58,280 bases of DNA from Lachnospiraceae bacterium (GTDB taxonomy: Bacteria > Bacillota > Clostridia > Lachnospirales > Lachnospiraceae), in the NCBI GenBank assembly GCA_015057365.1, contig SVEN01000012.1:1-58280 (forward strand), read 5' to 3'. Shown here piece after piece: positions 51,827 to 58,280 of this stretch; the stretch's first letter is position 1; the number at the start of each line of letters is the position of its first letter. The translations under genes were made by a program, and so were the position numbers. The notes under the pieces are model-generated. The model was not told the DNA's origin. It searched no databases and saw nothing but the letters and a program-made list of their open reading frames with translations.

Positions 51827-51860
51827 AAGACCCGGTATCCGAAAGGATTCCGGGTCTTTC
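51827..51860 (+). terminator. Terminator of the tRNA operon
   Basis: AAGACCCGG (51827-51835) pairs with CCGGGTCTT (51850-51858), followed by TTC. It also separates the tRNAs from the convergent dipeptidase gene. Confidence 0.82.
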
Positions 51861-51886
51861 TGCGTGCTGGTAAAGTGAGCATTGAG

Positions 51887-52909
51887 TCACGCGGGCAAGT
51901 TCTCTTTGAAGAACCGTAACGCATTTTTATAAAAAAGACGGTCAATCCGGTCGGAGGTAAGGCCGGTTTTTTTTAATTGTTCCGCAAAATGAGGAAGCTT
52001 TGAAATGTCCGGTATGGCGGCATTTCCCGGCGTACCGTCAAAGTCTGTACCCAGAGCAAGAACCTCCGAACCGGCAACGTTGAGGATGCGCGTTATGTGG
52101 GCAATCAAAGCCTCTGTGATGTTTTCTTTTGTGGGGGAGGCCGGTGTAAGGAACGGCTCGTGGAGACATAGGCCGATAAGACCGCCCCGGTGTGCCAGAG
52201 TGCGGAGCATAGCATCGGTAAGATTACGCGGAACGTTACAGACCGAGCGGGCATTGGAATGGCTGGCAAGAAAAGGACGACTGCTGTGGGCGGCTACGTC
52301 CCGGAAGCCGGTGTCGGACAGATGGGAGATGTCGATAAGGATGCCCAGACGTTCCGCCTCCGCAAGGAAATCGAAGCCTGTGGGTGTCAGTCCGGGATAG
52401 GAGTCGGGAATCCGGGAGAAGGCAGCCGGAAAAATGTGACGGTTCGGGATGGGCCGGGGAGGTGCATTGACAGCCGAGGAAGCTAAAAAGGTGGAGTAAT
52501 CCCAGGTAAGGGTTACCATGCGGATTCCGGCTTCATAGAGTTTTGGAAGAAGTGAAACGGGATGCTCCGACAAACAGCTTTCTTCCATGGTGAGAAGGGC
52601 TCCGATTGTGTGTTGTTTTATACAGGCCGTAAGGTCGGAGGAGGTTTTGATTTGACGCAGCTTTCCTTCTGACCGGGCGAGAATTGCATGAAAGCAGTCA
52701 AGCTGTTCCTTTAGAGGGGACAGAGAGTCCGGTACGGGTAATTCGCAAAGATCCGTAAACAGGGCGAAACATTGCAGGAGGCTGTGGGCGTTTTGTAGGC
52801 CGGAGAGGGAAATATGGGTGCTCCCGGTGCCGGACGAGGCAAAAAACCGTTCCGGTTCGGAGGAGAGACGATACAAGGTATCACAGTGCAAATCGATGAT
52901 AGGTGGCAT
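51887..52909 (-). CDS. Membrane dipeptidase-type enzyme, M19 family
   Basis: The 340-residue zinc dipeptidase would cleave short (often D-containing) dipeptides. Metal ligands are visible as DLHCDT near the start, Glu in TMEESC, His in DISHLSD and LASHSNARSV, and Asp in LGTDFDGTPG. No signal peptide is present, so it is probably cytoplasmic. It is convergent to the tRNA operon and divergent from the HPt gene. Confidence 0.9.
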   Translation of the reverse strand: MPPIIDLHCDTLYRLSSEPERFFASSGTGSTHISLSGLQNAHSLLQCFALFTDLCELPVPDSLSPLKEQLDCFHAILARSEGKLRQIKTSSDLTACIKQHTIGALLTMEESCLSEHPVSLLPKLYEAGIRMVTLTWDYSTFLASSAVNAPPRPIPNRHIFPAAFSRIPDSYPGLTPTGFDFLAEAERLGILIDISHLSDTGFRDVAAHSSRPFLASHSNARSVCNVPRNLTDAMLRTLAHRGGLIGLCLHEPFLTPASPTKENITEALIAHITRILNVAGSEVLALGTDFDGTPGNAAIPDISKLPHFAEQLKKTGLTSDRIDRLFYKNALRFFKENLPA

Positions 52910-52957
52910 AATTGTTACCGTAAAGACAGAGTTATATTACTATATGCACGGATTTCA

Positions 52958-52986
52958 TGGACAAACAGCGAAAAATGCGGTATAAT
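52958..52986 (+). promoter_or_regulatory. Promoter of the HPt/GGDEF operon
   Basis: TGGACA (52958-52963) and a perfect TATAAT (52981-52986) are 17 bp apart. Confidence 0.85.
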
Positions 52987-53016
52987 AATAGTAGAACAAT
53001 GGAGAGGTATACCTTG

Positions 53017-53370
53017 ATGTCAAATTTATATAGAAGAATGCAGACGTTTATCGGTGACGAACAGCAGTTGATTGCGCGGATGGCGGGTCAGATGTCGCTG
53101 TGGGAGGAGTGTGTGCTTCTGTTTCCGCGGGAAGAAATTATCCGGGAAATGGACGCGGCTCTTGCGGCGCGGGACGAGAAAGCGTTTTACGGAACAGTAC
53201 ATCGTTTGAAAGGCAATTTGGCGAATTTCGGATTTGACTATGCGGCGTCAAAGGCGCTGGCGGTATTGCAGGCGTTAAAGGAACAGGATTGGAATACGGC
53301 ACAAGTACAATATGAACAGTTGAAAGAGGAATACATACAAATTATCGAAAGGATCGGTGATGCGGAATGA
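53017..53370 (+). CDS. Stand-alone histidine-containing phosphotransfer (HPt) protein
   Basis: The 117-residue helical protein has the HPt signature HRLKGNLANFG with the phosphorylated His at residue 62. Such proteins carry phosphoryl groups between histidine kinases and response regulators. ATG 53017 is chosen because GGAGAGG lies 9 bases upstream; an ATG at 52999 overlaps that site. The gene overlaps the sensor/GGDEF gene by 4 bp (ATGA), so the two are made in fixed ratio. No kinase or receiver gene is in view. Confidence 0.85.
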   Translation: MSNLYRRMQTFIGDEQQLIARMAGQMSLWEECVLLFPREEIIREMDAALAARDEKAFYGTVHRLKGNLANFGFDYAASKALAVLQALKEQDWNTAQVQYEQLKEEYIQIIERIGDAE

Positions 53371-55268
53371 AACGGAAGAAAATCGGCGTTATAATCGGCA
53401 GTGTAACACATTTTTTTGCCAGCAGAGTATGCAGTACCATCAGTAGAAAGGCGGAAGAGTACGGTTATGATGTGTACTTTTTTACGACGTTTAATTCCCA
53501 CGGAGACAATTTGTTGTACGGAGTCGGTGAACAGCAGATTTTCTCGCTGGCGGATTACTCTCAATTCGACGGCGTGATTTTTGCACTGGATACCTTGAAT
53601 ATTTCGGACCGGGGCGAGGCTTTGGTAAAGAAATTAAAGGGACTGTCCTGCCCGGTAGTATCGCTTCGAGAGCCGGTGGAAGGGTTCTACAATATCAGAG
53701 TCGACGAGACGGTTTCCATGGAACGGATGATTCGTCATTTTATCGAGGTACATAAGTTCCGGGATATCTGTTTTATGACCGGCCGGATGGAACTGGAGGA
53801 TGCCAGATTACGGTTTGAGTGCTTTAAGCGGGTGATGGAAGAAGCCGGGATTCCGGTTACGGACGATATGGTGTATTACGGAGATTACTGGAAGACCTTT
53901 GCAAAGCCGGCCGTAGATCACTTTTTATCTACCAGAACTACCATGTATCCGCAAGCGATTATCTGCGCGAATGACTATATGGCACTGGCAGTGCTCAGAG
54001 AGCTGAATGAAAGAGGCATTCGTGTGCCGGAGGAGGTTTGTGTATCCGGATTTGATGATTTGATGGAGGCGCAGCATGCGGAGCCGCCGCTGACTACCGT
54101 ATCGGTAAACTTTGAGGAGATGGCGGAACGGGCGGTGGACTTGATTGATGAGATAGCCCACGGGATGAAGCCGGAGAAGAACCAGTACATTTCCACCCAG
54201 GATAAGTACCGTGGAAGCTGTGGCTGTAAACGTCATAAAGTAACCAACAAATGGTACAGTTTGACGAAGGAACTGGAGGAACGGAAGGAAATCAATTACC
54301 AGACGATTTTCATGAACTCCGATTTGGAAGGAATTACGGATGAAAGCGAATTGTTAAATGTGGTACATAAATATAATCTCCGTAACAACGCAAAGAAGAT
54401 GTGGATTTGTCTGTGTGATGAGTCGGAGGAGTTGACGGAGGAGGAGCGTAACCTCGGTACGACCCGTCTGGAGTACACAAAGTCCATGATACTGCGCTCT
54501 ATAAAGAATCCGAGCAACACGTTGCGCCTTCTGGAGAAGAAGTTTGACCGAAGCGAACTGGTGCCGGAGGATGAACGACAGGAAATCGAGAACGGCAGTT
54601 TCTATTTTGTACCGTTACATTACAAGAATCACAACCTGGGATATGTAGCGGCTACCTTTGATAATTACGGTCATTATAACGATTTCATGCAGCCGTGGGC
54701 GATGAATTTTGCCGTGGCTCTTGAAAACTATTTCTTGCATGAGCGTCTGGATGCCATGAATGATATTAAGCGCATGTACAAGGAGGATACCCTGACCGGT
54801 ATTTGCAACCGACGCGGATTCGAAGAGAAGGCCCGTAAGATTTATAACGATTCCATGTATATGAGAAAGCGGATTGCGGTGATCAGTATCGACATGGATA
54901 ATTTGAAAAAGATAAATGATGCCTACGGACATTCCGCGGGAGACGATGCGCTTTGCAGAGTGGGAACCGCGCTTACAAGGGTTTCGGAACGCCGGGATAA
55001 CATTGTGGTGGCGCGTACCGGCGGCGATGAGTTTGTGGTAGTGTGCAGAATGGAACAACCGAGTGACGGTGAGGATATTATAAAAGAGGTTCGTGAGGAA
55101 TTGGTACAGATTAATGAACAGAACGGACAACCTTACAGTGCGGAAGTCAGTTGCGGATTGTATGAGGTAAAGGATGCTTCTAAGACAGCTCTTGCAAAAG
55201 CGTTGGAAATCAGCGACAGCAGGATGTATGAGAACAAACGACAGAGAAAGGCACAGAAGCAGGAATAA
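53367..55268 (+). CDS. LacI-type sugar-binding domain fused to a GGDEF diguanylate cyclase
   Basis: The 633-residue protein starts with a LacI/GalR-like periplasmic-binding-protein fold (1-290: KKIGVIIGSVTHFFASRV, GVIFALD, ICANDYMALAVLRELNERGIRVPEEVCVSGFDD) but has no helix-turn-helix, signal peptide or membrane segment. A middle region of about 170 residues (GAF-like) leads to a GGDEF domain with DTLTGICNRRGF and GGDEF at 552-556. It likely makes cyclic di-GMP in response to a cytoplasmic ligand. The inhibitory RxxD site before GGDEF is absent (RDNI). It is translationally coupled to the HPt protein. Confidence 0.9.
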   Translation: MKRKKIGVIIGSVTHFFASRVCSTISRKAEEYGYDVYFFTTFNSHGDNLLYGVGEQQIFSLADYSQFDGVIFALDTLNISDRGEALVKKLKGLSCPVVSLREPVEGFYNIRVDETVSMERMIRHFIEVHKFRDICFMTGRMELEDARLRFECFKRVMEEAGIPVTDDMVYYGDYWKTFAKPAVDHFLSTRTTMYPQAIICANDYMALAVLRELNERGIRVPEEVCVSGFDDLMEAQHAEPPLTTVSVNFEEMAERAVDLIDEIAHGMKPEKNQYISTQDKYRGSCGCKRHKVTNKWYSLTKELEERKEINYQTIFMNSDLEGITDESELLNVVHKYNLRNNAKKMWICLCDESEELTEEERNLGTTRLEYTKSMILRSIKNPSNTLRLLEKKFDRSELVPEDERQEIENGSFYFVPLHYKNHNLGYVAATFDNYGHYNDFMQPWAMNFAVALENYFLHERLDAMNDIKRMYKEDTLTGICNRRGFEEKARKIYNDSMYMRKRIAVISIDMDNLKKINDAYGHSAGDDALCRVGTALTRVSERRDNIVVARTGGDEFVVVCRMEQPSDGEDIIKEVREELVQINEQNGQPYSAEVSCGLYEVKDASKTALAKALEISDSRMYENKRQRKAQKQE

Positions 55269-55275
55269 AACGAAA

Positions 55276-55308
55276 GGGGCCGTTGCATGATGCACAGCCC
55301 CGCTTTTT
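55276..55308. terminator. Terminator between convergent genes
   Basis: GGGGC (55276-55280) and GCCCC (55297-55301) close a hairpin whose inner arms include TGCA/TGCA, followed by GCTTTTT. Confidence 0.7.
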
Positions 55309-55313
55309 GTATA

Positions 55314-56075
55314 TTACAAGAATCCGCCGTCGAAGCGGATAACCTGGCCTGTCAGGTAGGCAGGCATTTGTGCCAGCAATACCAATGCATCGGCAACTTC
55401 CTCCGGAGAGGCGAAGCGTCCTGTCGGAATTTCTTCCGCTAAAGCGATCCGTTCTTCCTCGGAAAAGCAACGGTTCATATCGGTATCGATGACGCCGCAG
55501 GCCAAAGCATTTACCGCAATTCTGCTGGGAGCCAGCTCCTTGGCTGTTGCCTCGGTCAGGGCGTTTAACCCTGCTTTGGAGGCGGAGTAGGCAGCCTCGC
55601 AGGAGGCACCGGAGCATCCCCAGACAGAGGATATATTTAAGATTACACCGCACGGGGCCGTGGAAGGAATGTCTTCCCGGTCCCGATTTTTTAACAGGTG
55701 AGGAATCGCGGCACGGATACAGTAAAAAGCCGAGGAGAGATTGGAGGAAATCACATGCTCCCACAGTGCATCGTTCGTATCGGTCAGCATACGAATCATG
55801 GAGACTCCGGCATTGTTAACCAGAACATCCAGACGGCCGAAGCGTTCCACGGTTTTTGCCACCAGTTCCGACGGAAAGGCGGAATTTTGCAGTTCTCCCT
55901 GCAACAGCAGATGAGGAGTGCCCATGGCGGTAAGCTCCGCGGACAAGGAATCCAATAGCTCTTTTTGTGTATGGCAGCATCCGGCAATCGCATAACCGGC
56001 CTTTGCAAAGGCCAGGGCGCAGGCCCGACCGATTCCCCGGGAAACACCGGTAATTAACACTGTTTTTTGTGACAT
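55314..56075 (-). CDS. SDR-family NAD(P)-dependent oxidoreductase (FabG-like)
   Basis: The 253-residue dehydrogenase has the Rossmann motif ITGVSRGIGRA, NNAG, the catalytic Ser in LNISSVWG, YSASKAG (Tyr and Lys) and a C-terminal TGQVIRFDGGF. It resembles 3-oxoacyl-ACP reductase but stands alone, so the substrate is uncertain. The start at 56075 follows GGAGG by 5 bases; an in-frame extension lacks a ribosome site. Confidence 0.93.
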   Translation of the reverse strand: MSQKTVLITGVSRGIGRACALAFAKAGYAIAGCCHTQKELLDSLSAELTAMGTPHLLLQGELQNSAFPSELVAKTVERFGRLDVLVNNAGVSMIRMLTDTNDALWEHVISSNLSSAFYCIRAAIPHLLKNRDREDIPSTAPCGVILNISSVWGCSGASCEAAYSASKAGLNALTEATAKELAPSRIAVNALACGVIDTDMNRCFSEEERIALAEEIPTGRFASPEEVADALVLLAQMPAYLTGQVIRFDGGFL

Positions 56076-56150
56076 AGCAGCCTCCGTTTCCGGCAGAGTA
56101 ACATTCTGTCGTGTTTTTGAATAGAGATGAATTCTGTTACGAATACTGTT

Positions 56151-56179
56151 ATTATACATGATGGCGGTGCAACAGGCAA
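56151..56179 (-). promoter_or_regulatory. Promoter of the SDR gene
   Basis: On the minus strand, TTGCCT (56174-56179) and a perfect TATAAT (56151-56156) are 17 bp apart, with TG directly before the -10 box. Confidence 0.8.
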
Positions 56180-56200
56180 GAAAAAACGCATAACCCCGCG

Positions 56201-56229
56201 TTGCACGGCGGCAAATTATCTGGTATACT
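56201..56229 (+). promoter_or_regulatory. Promoter of the envelope protein pair
   Basis: TTGCAC (56201-56206) and TATACT (56224-56229) are exactly 17 bp apart, divergent from the SDR promoter. Confidence 0.82.
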
Positions 56230-56251
56230 GAAAAGGAAAAGGAGGAGGAGA

Positions 56252-56998
56252 ATGAAAAAAGGAAGTTTGGCATTGCGTCTTTTTTTATATGCTTCTTTGG
56301 TCAGTCTGGTGTGGTTGGGAGCTTATGTTTTTTTCTCCGAACTGTTTGCGGTGAAGGAAGCCGCGCCGGATATTCCGCAGGTGCAGGTGACACAGGCACC
56401 GGAGGTGCCGGTACCGGCATCCTCTCAGTGGTCGGTGCTTGCGGTGGTGAATGAAGAACAGGAAGTGACCACATTTATGTTCCGTTATGCGGATTTTCTG
56501 GCGGATGCCATGGTGTTTATAGAAGTACCGGTCAATACAAAGGCAGAACTTGTAAAAGGCGGCTACGAGGTGCTGAGTGTACACAATCCGGAGCTTCCGG
56601 AGTTGTTTATGGTGTCGGATTTGTGCCGCATATTTTCGGAGGAGACCAGGTGTATGGCCGGGGAAGAAGTGGGTGTGTCTCTATTGGGTCTCCGACCGAA
56701 AGAGTGCTACGTGATAGAGGAAGCGTTATATAACGAACTTACGGAGACGGTGGAAGGAAAGCGGAGATTTAAGAAACCGGAGTCTCTTTTGGATACATTG
56801 GTAACCGTTGCGGAGCAGGCGCTTACCGATGATTCGTTGCGGGAGGAATTGGTGTATCTGGAAAGCTATGAGGATACGGAACGTATTGTGTACCGGATAT
56901 TGCCGGGGGAAGCATCGGCAGAGGAGTATTACCCGGAGTATGGGGCCATCGGACAAATGGTGGAGCGGATACAGAGCGGATTGTTTGAGGAAGAGTAA
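56252..56998 (+). CDS. Membrane-anchored protein of unknown function
   Basis: The 248-residue protein has an N-terminal membrane anchor (about 8-32) and an outer alpha/beta domain with VLAVVNEEQEVTTFMFRYADFLADAMVFIEVP, which faintly recalls LytR-CpsA-Psr wall ligases but lacks their Arg/Asp motifs. I do not assign it. ATG 56252 follows GGAGGAGGAG. It is followed after 18 bp by another small exported protein. Confidence 0.75.
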   Translation: MKKGSLALRLFLYASLVSLVWLGAYVFFSELFAVKEAAPDIPQVQVTQAPEVPVPASSQWSVLAVVNEEQEVTTFMFRYADFLADAMVFIEVPVNTKAELVKGGYEVLSVHNPELPELFMVSDLCRIFSEETRCMAGEEVGVSLLGLRPKECYVIEEALYNELTETVEGKRRFKKPESLLDTLVTVAEQALTDDSLREELVYLESYEDTERIVYRILPGEASAEEYYPEYGAIGQMVERIQSGLFEEE

Positions 56999-57016
56999 CG
57001 GGAAAGGAGAGACGAA

Positions 57017-57445
57017 ATGAAAGCATATAAAAAATTACTGTGTGGGATCGGCGCGGTGCTCCTGCTTACGGGTGTTTTTTTTACCGGCCGCTATGCGGGC
57101 GCAGCGTCAAAGACGCCGGGCAGTACGGGAGATCCTCTGGTTACCCTTAGCTATGTGGAGGAACGTCTGGGAACGGTACAGGGCGGTGCCGAAAGGGTAC
57201 AGCTTGGTAAGGGACAAACACTGACGGGAAACGCCGGTACCGGGATTGTGGTTCTGGGCGGTTCTGTGACGGCGGCGGGAGACGGGCTGGTGGATTTGAC
57301 CGTGGGAGAACTGACCGAGAGAGACACCTCCATGTTTTTGTATCACAGCTACATAGTCGCGGAAGAGGACTCCGGATGCGAGGCGTTGTCTGCATGTACG
57401 CTGCTTGTTTCGGGGAATTATACGGTAAAGCAAGAAAATGACTGA
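57017..57445 (+). CDS. Small exported protein of unknown function
   Basis: The 142-residue protein has a signal peptide or anchor (about 8-30, CGIGAVLLLTGVFFTG) and a Gly/Thr-rich beta-type domain (GKGQTLTGNAGTGIVVLGGSV) that may be a small beta-barrel. The segment SKTPGSTGDPLVTLSYVEERL occurs in a known type of Clostridial exported protein. It is probably in the same transcript as the preceding gene. Confidence 0.75.
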   Translation: MKAYKKLLCGIGAVLLLTGVFFTGRYAGAASKTPGSTGDPLVTLSYVEERLGTVQGGAERVQLGKGQTLTGNAGTGIVVLGGSVTAAGDGLVDLTVGELTERDTSMFLYHSYIVAEEDSGCEALSACTLLVSGNYTVKQEND

Positions 57446-57687
57446 CAGGTCGCATGAATAGTGGCAAAAAGTGCGTCGAATGTGAATACAAAGTCACGAA
57501 AAGACAGTAAAGAAAGGCGTCGTGACGGGAACAAGAGAAAAATGTACTGTGCAAATGTAACAAAAACGAGGGGAATAATTTGGTTAAATGAGACATGGTA
57601 ATTTGGCTGTAAATAGTGTATTATATTAGTGTGCTTTTTTTGTGGAAGAGAAAAGTGTATTACATCTTATTTTAGGAGGAAAATGAA

Positions 57688-58280
57688 ATGGCAAGTTTAT
57701 CGTTGAAGAATATCAACAAGACTTATCCGAACGGTTTCGTAGCCGTTAAGGATTTCAATCTTGAGATTGAGGATAAGGAATTCATCATCTTCGTAGGTCC
57801 GTCCGGTTGTGGTAAGTCCACTACCCTTCGTATGATCGCAGGTCTCGAGGAAATTTCCGGTGGTGAGCTTTACATCGGCAACAAGCTTATGAACGACGTA
57901 GAGCCGAAGGACAGAGATATCGCGATGGTATTCCAGAACTACGCATTGTATCCGCATATGTCCGTATATGACAATATGGCATTCGGTCTTAAGTTAAGAA
58001 AGACCCCGAAGGAAGAGATTAAGAAGCTCGTTAGTGAGGCAGCTAGAATCCTTGACATCGAGCACTTACTGGATCGTAAGCCGAAGGCTCTTTCCGGTGG
58101 TCAGAGACAGCGAGTAGCAATGGGTCGTGCAATCGTTCGTAATCCGAAGGTATTCCTCATGGATGAGCCGCTTTCCAACTTGGATGCTAAGCTCCGTGTA
58201 CAGATGCGTATCGAGATTTCCAAGCTTCATCAGAAGTTACAGACTACCGTTATCTACGTAACCCATGACCAGACCGAGGC
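57688..58280 (+). CDS. Sugar ABC transporter ATP-binding protein, MsmX/UgpC type (3' truncated by window)
   Basis: The reading frame is open to the window edge, giving the first ~197 residues. Walker [14 protein letters not shown]-loop [12 protein letters not shown], signature [15 protein letters not shown], Walker [13 protein letters not shown] and the H-loop YVTHDQTEA are all present. The N-terminus ([16 protein letters not shown]) fits MsmX/UgpC, the shared ATPase energising several oligosaccharide importers; the C-terminal TOBE domain lies outside. The start follows TTTTAGGAGG. Its partner permeases are not adjacent in the window. Confidence 0.95.
   Translation, partial: MASLSLKNINKTYPNGFVAVKDFNLEIEDKEFIIFVGPSGCGKSTTLRMIAGLEEISGGELYIGNKLMNDVEPKDRDIAMVFQNYALYPHMSVYDNMAFGLKLRKTPKEEIKKLVSEAARILDIEHLLDRKPKALSGGQRQRVAMGRAIVRNPKVFLMDEPLSNLDAKLRVQMRIEISKLHQKLQTTVIYVTHDQTE

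Noticed and set aside
51565..51919. Short plus-strand frames across the tRNA genes
   Set aside because: They cover two well-folded tRNA-Leu genes and a terminator, and their translations have no protein character.

Overview
The window looks like a chromosomal segment of a gut or rumen Lachnospiraceae-type Clostridium (Bacillota). This rests on AGGAGG-type ribosome sites, frequent GTG and TTG starts, a T-box leader, a pyruvate:ferredoxin oxidoreductase, CdaA/CdaR, a DeoB-type phosphopentomutase, Pro/Thr-rich surface stalks and plant-glycan enzymes. The species cannot be named from the sequence.

Layout. 1-2.9 kb is accessory: the 3' end of a tyrosine integrase, a 450-bp non-coding stretch, and a Fic-domain gene bracketed by a perfect 24-bp direct repeat, followed by an ArsC-like protein and a small acidic protein. 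3.0-5.1 kb is a lipoprotein GH10 xylanase. 5.2-10.6 kb holds a regulator and an amino-sugar cluster: a GlmM-type phosphoglucosamine mutase with an N-terminal XRE helix-turn-helix, a GlmU acetyltransferase-half homologue, NagB and a PfkB kinase. 10.7-11.8 kb is an ECF sigma factor with a membrane partner.

11.9-19.9 kb on the minus strand runs from a leucine-type T-box through a LeuA-like protein lacking key catalytic residues, a sugar-isomerase/acyl-CoA-synthetase fusion and pyruvate:ferredoxin oxidoreductase. 19.9-22.3 kb is a second sigma factor coupled to an RsgI-like sensor with three PepSY-like repeats. 22.4-24.5 kb has a YbjQ protein and a polyprenyl-phosphate sugar transferase. 24.7-31.6 kb is a glycoside operon: chemoreceptor, GH2 beta-mannosidase, AGE-family isomerase and GH1 glucosidase.

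31.8-37.1 kb is an apparent six-gene operon joining two unknown membrane proteins, the c-di-AMP synthase CdaA, its partner CdaR and a polysaccharide-type ABC exporter. 37.2-51.5 kb carries HtrA, a second sugar transferase, a divergent ClpX, a YwmB-like protein, a methyltransferase, a large surface protein, a GT2 transferase, a PAP2 phosphatase, DeoB, a lipoprotein and a coiled-coil protein. Two tRNA-Leu genes (CAG, AAG) follow. The last part has an M19 dipeptidase, an HPt protein coupled to a LacI-type sensor/GGDEF fusion, an SDR dehydrogenase, two envelope proteins and the start of an MsmX/UgpC sugar ABC ATPase cut by the window edge.

The most interesting items are the XRE-GlmM fusion with matching inverted repeats at its own promoter, the isomerase/acyl-CoA-synthetase fusion beside a LeuA pseudoenzyme under a leucine T-box, the cytoplasmic sugar-sensor/GGDEF protein with its HPt partner, and the ClpX variant with an altered RKH loop. 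Functions are read from motifs and context only; no database search was possible.
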